Notes: generated by a model from the letters alone, not told the origin. A DNA stretch of 64,000 nucleotides from Pseudomonas sp. ML96 (GCF_000761545.1 NZ_JPMY01000037.1:219791-283790); one strand, 5' to 3'; positions 32,786-41,301 are shown, counted from the stretch's first letter. Program-made: numbers and translations.

Positions 32786-33555
32786 CAGGGCTTGATACCG
32801 CGGTGCAGGGCGACGATGCCGCCGGTCATGTTGTGGTAGGTGACGCGCTCGAAGCCGGCCTCGACCATCATGGCTTTGAGGGTCTCCTGATCCGGGTGCA
32901 TGCGGATCGACTCGGCCAGGTAGCGATAGCTGTCGGCGTCGTTGGTGATCAGCTTGCCGGCCAGCGGCATGAAGCTGAATGAGTAGGTGTCGTAGGCCTT
33001 GGCCAGCAGCGGGTTACCCGGTTTGGAGAACTCCAGCACCAGCAGGCGGCCGCCCGGCTTTAGCACGCGCAGCATGGAACGCAGGGCGTTCTCCTTGCGC
33101 GTCACGTTGCGCAGGCCGAAGGCGATGGTGACCACGTCGAAGTGGTTGTCCGGGAACGGCAGCGCCTCGGCGTCGGCCTGGACGAACTGCACGTTACCGG
33201 CCACGCCCTTGTCCAGCAGACGGTCGCGACCGACCTTGAGCATGGAGTCGTTGATGTCGGCCAGCACCACCTCGCCGGTCGGACCGACCAGGCTGGAGAA
33301 CTTGCGGGTGAGATCACCGGTACCGCCGGCGATGTCCAGTACGCGGTTGCCCGGGCGCACGCCGGACAGCTCGATGGTGAAGCGCTTCCACAGTCGGTGC
33401 AGGCCGCCGGAGAGCACGTCGTTCATCAGGTCGTACTTGGCCGCCACCGAGTGGAAGACTTCGGCGACCTTCTCCGCCTTCTGGCTCTCAGGTACGTCCT
33501 GGAAACCGAAGTGGGTGGTCTTGTCCTGCTCTGCGGCCTTGCGCGGGTCATTCAT
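32785..33555 (-). CDS. ubiE: Demethylubiquinone/demethylmenaquinone C-methyltransferase
   Basis: 256 residues, class I SAM methyltransferase. The SAM-binding motif VLDIAGGTGDLTRKF is present, with the family signatures YDLMNDVLSGGLHRLWKRF and FGLRNV. First gene of ubiE-ubiJ-ubiB. The 115 bp to the divergent PHA-system gene should contain both promoters. Confidence 0.97.
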   Translation of the reverse strand: MNDPRKAAEQDKTTHFGFQDVPESQKAEKVAEVFHSVAAKYDLMNDVLSGGLHRLWKRFTIELSGVRPGNRVLDIAGGTGDLTRKFSSLVGPTGEVVLADINDSMLKVGRDRLLDKGVAGNVQFVQADAEALPFPDNHFDVVTIAFGLRNVTRKENALRSMLRVLKPGGRLLVLEFSKPGNPLLAKAYDTYSFSFMPLAGKLITNDADSYRYLAESIRMHPDQETLKAMMVEAGFERVTYHNMTGGIVALHRGIKP

Positions 33556-33670
33556 GTCGCGGTCACCTGAATCGAAGTGGCGGCCATTCTAAACCCGCAG
33601 CCTGCCTTTGTCTTGGCGCCGGGTGGAGCTGTTATAGTCGGGCGACATCAGGTCGCAGCCGGAGTCAGGC

Positions 33671-33949
33671 ATGAGTCGCATCACCGTCGAACGTTCCCAT
33701 TCCCTCGGCCTCGCCGTGGCTCGTGAGAAGGCCGAGGCGCTGGCCCAGCGCCTGGCCAGCGAGTACGACGTGAAGTACCGCTGGAGCGGCGACACCCTGG
33801 AGTTCAAACGCAGTGGTGCCGACGGCAGCATCGCAGTCGGCGATGACAGCGTGCGCGTGGAGCTCAAGCTCGGCCTGCTGCTGTCTGCGCTGGGCGGCAC
33901 CATCAAGCGCGAGATCGAGGAGACCCTCGATAAGCACCTCAAGGCCTGA
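33671..33949 (+). CDS. Polyhydroxyalkanoic acid system family protein
   Basis: 92 residues. It opens MSRITVERSHSLGLAVAREKAEALA and contains YRWSGDTLEFKRSGADGSI. This matches the small PHA-granule-region protein encoded next to phaIF in Pseudomonas (PA5062-like). Role unclear; the fold resembles START-like binding domains. A TATAGT box at 33633-33638 lies 32 bp before the ATG. Confidence 0.85.
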   Translation: MSRITVERSHSLGLAVAREKAEALAQRLASEYDVKYRWSGDTLEFKRSGADGSIAVGDDSVRVELKLGLLLSALGGTIKREIEETLDKHLKA

Positions 33950-34073
33950 GCCGATTCGGGTGCGGCAAAAACGCCTGCCGTCCCTAGTATGTGATTTCTA
34001 ATTTTTCTCACTACCTTGCGATCAAGTCCTGGCAAAGGACGACCAGTCCATCACTTTGAACGCGAGGTGCAGC

Positions 34074-34523
34074 ATGGCCACTAAAGTTGCCGCCAAGAAG
34101 AAAGCCGTAGTCGCAAAAATCGAAGACAAAGCCACCGTCCTCACCGACGTCAAAGCCTATGCCCGCAAGGTCTGGCTGGCAGGCCTGGGTGCCTACGCCA
34201 AGGCCGGTGCCGAAGGCGCCGACTACTTCAAGGAGCTGGTCAAGGCCGGCGAAGGCGTCGAGAAGCAAGGCAAGAAGCTGGTGAACGAGCAGGTCGAGGC
34301 CGCCAACAGCCAGATCGAGACTCAGATCAAGAGCGTCAAAACTGGCGTTTCCGAGGTCAAAGGCAAGGTTGAAGTGCAGTTCGACAAGATCGAGAAGGCC
34401 TTCGACAATCGCGTTGCCAGCGCGCTGAACCGCCTGGGTATTCCCTCCAAGCAAGATGTTGAGGCACTCTCTGCTAAGCTGGACGAGTTGAATGCTTTGC
34501 TTGAGCGTGTGGCGCGTACCTAA
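34074..34523 (+). CDS. phaI: Phasin PhaI
   Basis: 149 residues, phasin family. Lys/Ala-rich N-terminus, then ARKVWLAGLGAYAKAGAEGA and a long helix (…SEVKGKVEVQFDKIEKAFDNRV). PhaI coats medium-chain-length PHA granules. The ATG at 34074 was chosen because GAGG sits upstream at the usual distance. Co-transcribed with phaF, 14 bp downstream. The 124 bp before it are AT-rich but without a clear promoter match. Confidence 0.93.
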   Translation: MATKVAAKKKAVVAKIEDKATVLTDVKAYARKVWLAGLGAYAKAGAEGADYFKELVKAGEGVEKQGKKLVNEQVEAANSQIETQIKSVKTGVSEVKGKVEVQFDKIEKAFDNRVASALNRLGIPSKQDVEALSAKLDELNALLERVART

Positions 34524-34537
34524 CTAAGGAGAGCAGG

Positions 34538-35410
34538 ATGGCTGTTAAGAAACCTACCGCTGCAAAACCGGCGGCGAAACCGGTGGCCAAGAAGCCGGTC
34601 GCCAAGAAGGAAAGCAACTCCTGGGTCGGCGAGATCGAGAAGTACTCGCGGCAGATCTGGTTGGCCGGCCTCGGCGCCTATTCGAAGATCAGCAAGGACG
34701 GCAACAAGCTGTTCGACGGTCTGGTCAAGGATGGCGAGAAGGCCGAGAAGAAGGCCAAGACCGAAGTCGACAAGCAACTGGATGTGGTCAAGTCCAGCGT
34801 TGGCACCACCGTCGGTTCGGCCAAGTCGAAAGTCGATGAGGTTCGCGGCAAGGCTCTGGGTAAGTGGAGCGAGCTGGAAGAGGCCTTCGACAAGCGCCTG
34901 AACAGCGCCATCTCCCGTCTGGGCGTGCCCAGCCGTAACGAGGTGAAGTCGCTGCAGACCAAGGTCGACAGCCTGACCAAGCAGATCGAGAAACTCACCG
35001 GTCAGTCGGTCAAGCCGGTTGCCAAGGCTGTCGCCAAGCCGGCACCGAAGGCAGCTGCCAAACCTGCCGCTAAGCCCGCAGCCAAACCGGTTGCCAAGGC
35101 CGCTGCGAAACCTGCAGCCAAGCCGGCCGCCAAAGCTGCCGCTAAACCGGCTGCCAAGCCTGCGCCCAAACCCGCCGCCAAGCCGGCCGCGAAGCCTGCA
35201 GCTAAACCTGCTGCAGCCAAGCCCGCCGCTAAACCCGCTGCAAAACCGGCCGCCAAGCCGGCTGCCGCGAAGAAACCGGTGGTGAAGAAGCCAGCAGCGC
35301 CGAAGCCGGCTGCTAAACCGGTTGCCGCCAAGCCTGCCGCTCCGGCGCCGGCCCCGGCTGCTACCCCGGCTCCGGCCGCAGCACCGGCAACGCCTGCTAC
35401 TCCGTCCTGA
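34538..35410 (+). CDS. phaF: Phasin/histone-like regulator PhaF
   Basis: 290 residues. The N-terminal half (to about residue 150) is a PhaI-like phasin domain (QIWLAGLGAYSKISKDG) ending in a leucine-heptad segment. The C-terminal half is a histone H1-like tail of KPAAKPAA repeats that binds DNA without sequence specificity. PhaF links granules to the nucleoid and distributes them at division. AGGAG precedes the start. Confidence 0.95.
   Translation: MAVKKPTAAKPAAKPVAKKPVAKKESNSWVGEIEKYSRQIWLAGLGAYSKISKDGNKLFDGLVKDGEKAEKKAKTEVDKQLDVVKSSVGTTVGSAKSKVDEVRGKALGKWSELEEAFDKRLNSAISRLGVPSRNEVKSLQTKVDSLTKQIEKLTGQSVKPVAKAVAKPAPKAAAKPAAKPAAKPVAKAAAKPAAKPAAKAAAKPAAKPAPKPAAKPAAKPAAKPAAAKPAAKPAAKPAAKPAAAKKPVVKKPAAPKPAAKPVAAKPAAPAPAPAATPAPAAAPATPATPS
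35020..35300 (+). repeat. KPAA-type coding repeat in phaF
   Basis: A degenerate 12-bp-unit tandem coding repeat (Lys-Pro-Ala-Ala) through the phaF tail. Units vary at third positions, so this is an old, selected protein repeat rather than a fresh expansion. Confidence 0.85.
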
Positions 35411-35426
35411 TAGTTCTGCAGGATGC

Positions 35427-35457
35427 GCAAACGCCCGGCCTAGTGCCGGGCGTTTGC
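35427..35457. terminator. Bidirectional terminator between phaF and phaD
   Basis: A perfect 13-bp stem, GCAAACGCCCGGC with GCCGGGCGTTTGC, around a 5-nt loop. It lies between the convergent phaF and phaD genes and can serve both strands. Confidence 0.88.
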
Positions 35458-35509
35458 ATTTCAGGGTTCGCGTTTTCGCGCGCGCTTGGCGCGTCGTGAG
35501 CGGGGGCCG

Positions 35510-36124
35510 TCAGGCTTCGAGGTAGCGGTGAGCGATGCGCTCGGCGGCGTGGCGCGACTCGTCGGCCAGGTGCGGCGCGACCAGCATCATCACCTGGAAT
35601 ACCACCAGGCGTACTTCGCCGCTGGCGCCGAGGATGCGCTGGTAGTCGAGGGAGAACAGCAGGGTCAGGGTGATCTGCTCGACCAGTTGGCCGAGCGCCT
35701 CGGTGTCGCTACGCAGCTGGCCGAGCGCCTTGAGCCGGGCCAGCAGGCTGGCCAGGGTGCGCTTGAGCAGGTTGAGCCACTGGCGAATGCCGCGGCTCAG
35801 TTTGGGCAAGCGACCGGAGAGGTTGGAGAGGTCCTGGAACAGGAAGCGATAGCTGGCCAGGCGCTCGACGATCAGATGCAGGAACAGCCAGTAGTCCTCG
35901 GCGCCCAGTTCGGCCTCGGCCGGCGGATCGAGCAGCGGCGCCAGCTCGGCCTGGAAGCGCTCGAACAGCTCCATCACCAGCGGCTCCTTGCCGTGGAAGT
36001 GGTAATAGAGATTACCCGGGCTGATGCCCAGTTCGGTGGCGATTTCGAGGGTGGAAACGTTGGGTTCGCCCTGTTCGTTGAACAGCTGCAGGGCGCAGTC
36101 GAGGATGCGGTCGCGGGTCTTCAT
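35510..36124 (-). CDS. phaD: TetR-family regulator PhaD
   Basis: 204 residues. The N-terminal HTH (MKTRDRILDCALQLFNEQGE, then ELGISPGNLYYHFHGKEPL) is a canonical TetR head. PhaD activates the pha genes in Pseudomonas and senses a fatty-acyl-CoA intermediate. Position directly downstream of the PHA synthase, on the same strand, supports the name. 78 bp separate it from phaC. Confidence 0.93.
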   Translation of the reverse strand: MKTRDRILDCALQLFNEQGEPNVSTLEIATELGISPGNLYYHFHGKEPLVMELFERFQAELAPLLDPPAEAELGAEDYWLFLHLIVERLASYRFLFQDLSNLSGRLPKLSRGIRQWLNLLKRTLASLLARLKALGQLRSDTEALGQLVEQITLTLLFSLDYQRILGASGEVRLVVFQVMMLVAPHLADESRHAAERIAHRYLEA

Positions 36125-36202
36125 TCCATGATCTTGATTGGCCGCCGGGGTTCCGACGATAACCGGCCGGGGCAGCGCCCGGCCAGTGCTTTTCGCCGTG
36201 CC

Positions 36203-37882
36203 TCAGCGCACGTGGACATAGGTGCCCGGCGAGGCCTCCATCGCCGGGTACTTGCTGCTGCCGACGCTGAAGACGGTTTCGCGCTGCTCTCCCGAGCGCT
36301 GCTGGATCCACTCCAGCCATTGCGGCCACCAGCTGCCTTCCTTCTTCTGCGCGTCGTGGTACCAGGCGCGCGGGTCGCTGGTCAGCTTGCCGTTCTCGAA
36401 GTAGGTGGCCTTGGGGTTGCCCGGCGGGTTGAGAATGCTCTGGATATGCCCGCTGTTGGACAGCACGAAGCGGCTGTTGCCGCCGAGCAGTAGGGCGGAG
36501 CGGTACACCGTGTCCCAGGGCGTGATGTGGTCGTTGATGCCGGCCACGCTGAAGCTGTCGAGGTTGACCTTGGACAGGTCGATCGGCGTGCCGCACACCT
36601 CCAAGCCGCCGGAGCGAGTCAGCGGGTTGTGCTTGAACAGGTCGAGCAGATCGCCGTGCAGGGCGGCGGGCAGGCGGGTGTTGTCGTTGTTCCAGTAGAG
36701 GATGTCGAAGGCCGGTGGCTCCTTGCCCATCAGGTAGTTGTTGACCCAGTAGTTCCAGATCAGGTCGTTGGGGCGCATCCAGGCGAACACCTTGGCCATG
36801 TCCTTGCCCTCCAGCACGCCGGACTGGTAGGAACGGCGCTTGGCGGCCTCAAGGGTCTTCTCGTCGGCAAACAGGGCGACCTGGGTGTCGAGCTTGGTGT
36901 CGAGCACGCTGACCAGCAGGGTCATCGAGTTGACCTTCTTCTCGCCGAGCGCGGCGTAGTGGCCGAGCAGCGAGGAGATGGTGATGCCGCCGGAGCAGGC
37001 ACCGAGCATGTTGATGTCCTTGCTGCCGGTGATGGCGGTGACCGCGTCGACGGCTTCCTTGAGCGCCTCGATGTAGGTCGACAGGCCCCACTCGCGCTGC
37101 GCCTTGGTCGGGTTGCGCCAGCTCACCACGAAGGTCTGCACGCCGTTGCGCAGGAGGAAGCGCGCGACGCTCTTCTCCGGCGACAGGTCGAATACGTAGA
37201 ACTTGTTGATCTGCGGCGGCACCACCAGCAACGGGCGCTCGTGCACCTGCTCGGTGATCGGCTTGTACTGGATCAGCTCCAGCAGGTCATTGCGGAACAC
37301 CACCGCGCCTTCGCTGGTGGCCAGGTTCTTGCCGACCTCGAAGGCGTCCATCTTCACCTGGCTGGGCATGCCGCCGTTGTTGACGATGTCCTTGGCCAAG
37401 TGGGAGAGGCCGTCGAGCAGGCTCTTGCCGCCGGTCTCGAAGAAGCGTTTGACGGCCGCCGGGTGGGCCATGCTGTTGCTCGGCGCGAAGGCCTCGGTCA
37501 TCAGGTTGATGACGAAGTGGCCGCGGCTGGTGTCCTGTTCGGTGAGGTTGCTGTCCTCGATCCAGTCGTGCAGCTCCTTGCGCCAGGCCAGGTAGGTCTG
37601 CAGATAACGACGGTACAGCGGGTTCTGGCTCCAGGCCGGGTCGGCGAAGCGACGGTCGTCGGCCTCGGGCGCCAGCTCGGACTGGCCGAGCACGACGTTC
37701 TTCAGCTCGAAGGCGAAGTGGGTGACGTGCTTGGCGCTATGAAAGGGTTGCTTGATGGCCTGGGCCAGCACCATACGGGCAGAAGTGAGTAGGTCCTTGC
37801 CGCGCAAGCCGATCACCGGGTTCAGACCCAAGGTGCTTTCCGAGGCTTGGCGATGCAGGTCTTCGTTATTCTTGTAAGCCAT
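36203..37882 (-). CDS. phaC: Class II PHA synthase, apparent PhaC1/PhaC2 chimera
   Basis: 559 residues. It polymerises (R)-3-hydroxyacyl-CoA into medium-chain-length PHA at granules. The lipase-like box LGACSGGI holds Cys296; the acid lies in NDHITPW and the base in NSGHIQS. The N-terminal ~340 residues (KNNEDLHRQASESTLGLNPV, QPFHSAKHVTHF, TKAQREWGLSTYI) are PhaC1-like. After the shared stretch at about 342-382 the protein becomes PhaC2-like (GKEPPAFDILYWNNDNTRLP, KHNPLTRSGGLEVCGTPIDL, VNLDSFSVAGINDHITPW). Pseudomonas usually has phaC1-phaZ-phaC2-phaD; here one synthase is followed directly by phaD and no phaZ lies between. All catalytic residues are kept, so the enzyme is probably active. 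Confidence 0.92.
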   Translation of the reverse strand: MAYKNNEDLHRQASESTLGLNPVIGLRGKDLLTSARMVLAQAIKQPFHSAKHVTHFAFELKNVVLGQSELAPEADDRRFADPAWSQNPLYRRYLQTYLAWRKELHDWIEDSNLTEQDTSRGHFVINLMTEAFAPSNSMAHPAAVKRFFETGGKSLLDGLSHLAKDIVNNGGMPSQVKMDAFEVGKNLATSEGAVVFRNDLLELIQYKPITEQVHERPLLVVPPQINKFYVFDLSPEKSVARFLLRNGVQTFVVSWRNPTKAQREWGLSTYIEALKEAVDAVTAITGSKDINMLGACSGGITISSLLGHYAALGEKKVNSMTLLVSVLDTKLDTQVALFADEKTLEAAKRRSYQSGVLEGKDMAKVFAWMRPNDLIWNYWVNNYLMGKEPPAFDILYWNNDNTRLPAALHGDLLDLFKHNPLTRSGGLEVCGTPIDLSKVNLDSFSVAGINDHITPWDTVYRSALLLGGNSRFVLSNSGHIQSILNPPGNPKATYFENGKLTSDPRAWYHDAQKKEGSWWPQWLEWIQQRSGEQRETVFSVGSSKYPAMEASPGTYVHVR

Positions 37883-38194
37883 CTACGACGCTCCATTGTC
37901 CTGACGCGAATACCAACTGACTGTGTGAAGGGCACAGGGCGAAGGGCTGGTACTGCTCGGGTTTGCCGGGTGCGGAGTGAGCTCCGCGCATTCTTCGCAT
38001 TCGCTCAAGGCAAATGCATGGAACCTGCCAGTTCCTTGGTTACCCGAGTTTCCATTTTTGCGCAAGCGCGCGAGTGGCGGCTGTGCGGCGCGCGGGAGTA
38101 TGCCGAGCGCGATTAGAAAATGCGCTCTAGGCGTGAAGGCAATATGACGGAAGTGGCGTGCCAGAGCGCGCCGAAAAGTTTTCCGCAGGCAGGC
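37883..38194. promoter_or_regulatory. 312-bp intergenic region upstream of phaC
   Basis: No gene is seen. This should contain the phaC promoter, read leftward. The minus-strand sequence TGGCACGCCACTTCCGT (plus coordinates 38147-38163) resembles the sigma-54 -24 element, but its -12 pair is CC rather than GC, so it is only a near match. An AT-rich patch around 38050-38065 is another candidate. No terminator is evident for the DUF971 gene upstream, so some read-through is possible. Confidence 0.4.
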
Positions 38195-38566
38195 TCAGAG
38201 CATCAGACGGACGACCGATTCGCTCGGGTCGCGCGACTTGCCGGCGGCGGCCAGCTGCTGCAGGTAATCGGCCCACAGCTCGTCCTGGCGGGTGGCGAGC
38301 TGGTAGAGGTAGTCCCAGGTATACAGGCCGCTGTCGTGGCCATCGTCGAAGCACAGTTTCAGTGCATAGTTGCCGGCCGGCTCGATGCGGCTCAGCGCCA
38401 CGTTCAGCTTGCCGTACTGCAGGATCGGCTTGCCGTGGCCCTGCACCTCGGCCGAGGGCGAGTGCACGCGCAGGAACTCGGCGCCGAGCTGGTGGCGCTC
38501 GTCGCCATAGGCCAGCTCCAGGGTGCGGGAGGCCTTGTGCAGTTTGATGGCGGTGGGCATGCGCAT
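38195..38566 (-). CDS. DUF971 (GBBH-like) protein
   Basis: 123 residues. The DUF971 fold is recognised from LELAYGDERHQLGAEFLRVH and DDGHDSGLYTWDYLYQLA; the same domain forms the N-terminus of gamma-butyrobetaine hydroxylases. Small members encoded alone have no firm role. The ATG at 38566 has AGGA upstream. It is the next gene after hslU on the same strand. Confidence 0.88.
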   Translation of the reverse strand: MRMPTAIKLHKASRTLELAYGDERHQLGAEFLRVHSPSAEVQGHGKPILQYGKLNVALSRIEPAGNYALKLCFDDGHDSGLYTWDYLYQLATRQDELWADYLQQLAAAGKSRDPSESVVRLML

Positions 38567-38620
38567 CGCGGGGAGTCCTGAGGAGGCGGGGTGGATAAGG
38601 CGATTATCCACCCCAGACCG

Positions 38621-39961
38621 TCAGAGGATATAGCGGGAGAGATCTTCGTCCTGCGCCAGCTCGCCGAGGTGGCCGTTGACGTAGTCGGCGTCGATGCGGA
38701 TCGGCGCGCCATCCTGCTGGCCAGCCAGGTCGCCGGCGCTGAAGGAGACTTCCTCCAGCAGGCGCTCGAGCAGGGTGTGCAGGCGACGGGCGCCGATGTT
38801 CTCGGTCTTCTCGTTGACCTGCCAGGCGATCTCGGCGATGCGCTTGATGCCGTCGGCGGCGAACTCGATGTTCAGCCCCTCGGTCTTCAGCAGCTCGGTG
38901 TACTGCTCGGTTAGCGCCGCGTGCGGCTCGGTGAGGATGCGCTCGAAGTCCTCTGGCGACAGCGCCTTGAGTTCGACACGAATCGGCAGGCGGCCCTGCA
39001 GCTCGGGCACCAGGTCGCTGGGCTTGGCCAGGTGGAAGGCGCCGGAGGCGATGAACAGGATGTGGTCGGTCTTGACCATGCCCAGCTTGGTGTTGACCGT
39101 GCAGCCCTCGATCAGCGGCAGCAGGTCACGCTGCACGCCTTCGCGGGAGACGTCGGCGCCGCCGACGTTGGCGCGCTTGGCGACCTTGTCGATCTCGTCG
39201 ATGAACACGATGCCGTGCTGCTCCACCGCTTCCAGGGCGCGGGCCTTGAGGTCCTCTTCGTTGACCAGGCGCGCGGCTTCCTCGTCGCGGACCAGCTTGA
39301 AGGCTTCCTTGACCTTGAGCTTGCGACTCTTCTTCTTGCCCTTGGTCAGGCCGGAGAACAGGTTCTGCAGCTGGCTGGTCATCTCCTCCATGCCCGGCGG
39401 GGTCATGATCTCGACGCCGGCCGGCTGTTCGGCCACCTCGATGTCGATCTCCTTGTCGTCCAGCTGGCCTTCGCGCAGGCGCTTGCGGAACAGCTGGCGG
39501 GTGTTGGAGTCCTGGGTCGGCGCTGGGTCGTCGTTGAAGCCGACGCGGGCCGGCGGCAGCAGCGCGTCGAGGATGCGCTCCTCGGCGGCGTCCTCGGCGC
39601 GGTGGCTCATCTTCTGCACTTCCTGCTCGCGCAGCAGCTTGAGCGCGGCATCGGCCAGGTCGCGGATGATCGACTCGACGTCACGGCCGACATAGCCGAC
39701 CTCGGTGAACTTGGTCGCCTCTACCTTGAGGAACGGCGCGTTGGCCAGCTTGGCCAGGCGGCGGGCGATCTCGGTCTTGCCGACGCCGGTGGGGCCGATC
39801 ATCAGGATGTTCTTTGGCGTCACTTCCTGGCGCAGCTCCGCGGGCAGCTGCATGCGCCGCCAGCGGTTGCGCAGGGCGATGGCCACGGCGCGCTTGGCGT
39901 CGTCCTGGCCGATGATGTGGCGGTTGAGCTCGGAAACGATCTCGCGGGGCGTCATGGACAT
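38621..39961 (-). CDS. hslU: ATP-dependent protease ATPase subunit HslU
   Basis: 446 residues, AAA+ unfoldase. Walker A GPTGVGKTEIARRLAKL, Walker B region IVFIDEIDKVAKR, the intermediate domain and the C-terminal sensor SxxGARRLHTLLERLLEEV-like segment (IGARRLHTLLERLLEEV) are present. The C-terminal tail DLSRYIL docks into HslV. It unfolds substrates for HslV and belongs to the heat-shock response. GGAG lies 9 bases before the start. Confidence 0.98.
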   Translation of the reverse strand: MSMTPREIVSELNRHIIGQDDAKRAVAIALRNRWRRMQLPAELRQEVTPKNILMIGPTGVGKTEIARRLAKLANAPFLKVEATKFTEVGYVGRDVESIIRDLADAALKLLREQEVQKMSHRAEDAAEERILDALLPPARVGFNDDPAPTQDSNTRQLFRKRLREGQLDDKEIDIEVAEQPAGVEIMTPPGMEEMTSQLQNLFSGLTKGKKKSRKLKVKEAFKLVRDEEAARLVNEEDLKARALEAVEQHGIVFIDEIDKVAKRANVGGADVSREGVQRDLLPLIEGCTVNTKLGMVKTDHILFIASGAFHLAKPSDLVPELQGRLPIRVELKALSPEDFERILTEPHAALTEQYTELLKTEGLNIEFAADGIKRIAEIAWQVNEKTENIGARRLHTLLERLLEEVSFSAGDLAGQQDGAPIRIDADYVNGHLGELAQDEDLSRYIL

Positions 39962-39988
39962 GCAGGCTTGCTCCAGCAGAAACCGCGC

Positions 39989-40519
39989 TTACTCAGCGCA
40001 GTCTTCCTCTTCGATAGTCAGGTTCTGGTTAGTGAAGACACAGATGGAACCGGCAATGTTCAATGCCGCCTCGGTGATTTCACGCGCGGAAAGCTCGGTC
40101 TTCTGCAGCAGGGCCAGGGCTGCAGCCTGGGCGAAGCCGCCGCCGGAACCCATGGCGATCAGGCCGTGTTCGGGTTCGACCACGTCGCCGTTGCCGGTGA
40201 TGATCAAGGATGCGTCCTTGTTGGCCACCGCCAGCATGGCTTCCAGGCGGCTCAGCGAACGGTCGGTACGCCAGTCCTTGGCCAGCTCGACGGCGGCGCG
40301 CACCAGGTGGCCCTGGTGTTTCTCCAGTTGGCCCTCGAAGCGTTCGAACAGGGTGAAGGCGTCGGCGGTGGCACCGGCGAAGCCGGCCAGCACCTGGCCG
40401 TGGTAGAGGCGCCGGACTTTCTTGGCGTTGCCCTTCATCACGGTGTTGCCAAGGGAAACCTGGCCGTCGCCGCCCATGACGACTTTGCCGTTGCGGCGGA
40501 CTGAAACGATGGTGGTCAA
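39989..40519 (-). CDS. hslV: ATP-dependent protease peptidase subunit HslV (TTG start)
   Basis: 176 residues, proteasome-beta-like threonine protease. The catalytic N-terminal threonine must follow the initiator directly, and the conserved TTIVSVRRNGKVVMGGDGQV is preceded by a TTG codon at 40519, with GGAG 9 bases upstream. The in-frame ATG at 40534 would add MEIHPL before the active-site Thr and is unlikely. Forms a dodecamer capped by HslU. 27 bp separate it from hslU. Confidence 0.96.
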   Translation of the reverse strand: MTTIVSVRRNGKVVMGGDGQVSLGNTVMKGNAKKVRRLYHGQVLAGFAGATADAFTLFERFEGQLEKHQGHLVRAAVELAKDWRTDRSLSRLEAMLAVANKDASLIITGNGDVVEPEHGLIAMGSGGGFAQAAALALLQKTELSAREITEAALNIAGSICVFTNQNLTIEEEDCAE

Positions 40520-40572
40520 GGGATGAATCTCCACGCAGCGGGGCGATGTGCCCGAATGGAGATCAGATGGGG

Positions 40573-40603
40573 TGGCCCGTCCGGCTTTTCAACCGGAACG
40601 GGC
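40573..40603. other. Hairpin between SPOR-protein gene and hslV
   Basis: GCCCGTCCGG (40575-40584) and CCGGAACGGGC (40593-40603) can pair with one bulge around a short loop. It lies between the SPOR-protein stop and hslV. There is no T run on the minus strand, so it could be an mRNA-stabilising or weak attenuating structure rather than a terminator. Confidence 0.35.
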
Positions 40604-40614
40604 AACTTGCCGGC

Positions 40615-41301
40615 TCAGCGGCTCTGCCGCTGTTGTAGCAAGAGATTGCTGAAGCCGCTGCCAGCCAGCTGTTTCTGCGCGCTGGCCAGCTGTTCGCGGC
40701 TGGCGTAGGGGCCGACCAGCACGCGGAACCAGTTCTCCTCGCGCACCTTGCCGGACTCCACCTGCACGTTCTCGCCGAGCAGGAGGATCTGCGCGCGCAC
40801 CTTGTCGGCGTCCTCGCGTTTGCGGAACGAGCCAGCCTGGAGGAAGAACTGGGTGGTGACCGGCGCCTTGGCCACCACCGGCGGTGGCGGCGGAGTCTGG
40901 CCGTTGAGCAGGGCTTCGGCGCGGGCGGCGTCGATCTTGGCGGCTTCTTCCGGGGTCACCGGTTTCTGCTCCGGCGGCTTGGGCGCGTCGGCCGGCGGCA
41001 GGGAGTCCGGCGGCACTATGACCTCGGACTCCGGCAGCAGGGTGTAGAAGTCGTACTTGGGCTTGGTCGGCTCCGGCGCCACCTGCGGCTTCTTCTGCTG
41101 CTCGGTGATGCGCTTCTGCTCCTCGGGCTTGGCGCGCTTCACGTCATCGCGGCCCGGCTCCAGGCTGAACAGGAACATGAAGAAGCCGCCGATGACCAGG
41201 CCGCAGGCCAGCCATACCCAGCCCGGCACCGGCTTCTTCGCCGGCGCCTGGTAGCGGCTGGCGCCGCGCTTGGGCGCGGGCTTCTTCTTCGCTGCCGCCA
41301 C
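40615..41301 (-). CDS. SPOR-domain membrane protein
   Basis: 228 residues from a GTG start that directly follows the argS stop. A basic N-terminus (AAAKKKPAPKRGASRYQ), one membrane helix (WVWLACGLVIGGFFMFLF), a Pro/Glu/Lys-rich periplasmic linker, and a C-terminal SPOR domain (FFLQAGSFRKREDADKVRAQ…WFRVLVGPYASREQLASA). SPOR domains bind denuded septal peptidoglycan. Topology resembles FtsN, so a division-associated role is plausible. Confidence 0.85.
   Translation of the reverse strand: MAAAKKKPAPKRGASRYQAPAKKPVPGWVWLACGLVIGGFFMFLFSLEPGRDDVKRAKPEEQKRITEQQKKPQVAPEPTKPKYDFYTLLPESEVIVPPDSLPPADAPKPPEQKPVTPEEAAKIDAARAEALLNGQTPPPPPVVAKAPVTTQFFLQAGSFRKREDADKVRAQILLLGENVQVESGKVREENWFRVLVGPYASREQLASAQKQLAGSGFSNLLLQQRQSR

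Noticed and set aside
35020..35300. CRISPR-like spaced repeats
   Set aside because: These are degenerate KPAA codons inside phaF, without spacers or constant repeat units.
39989..40534. hslV starting at ATG 40534
   Set aside because: It would bury the catalytic threonine behind MEIHPL. TTG at 40519 fits the enzyme mechanism.
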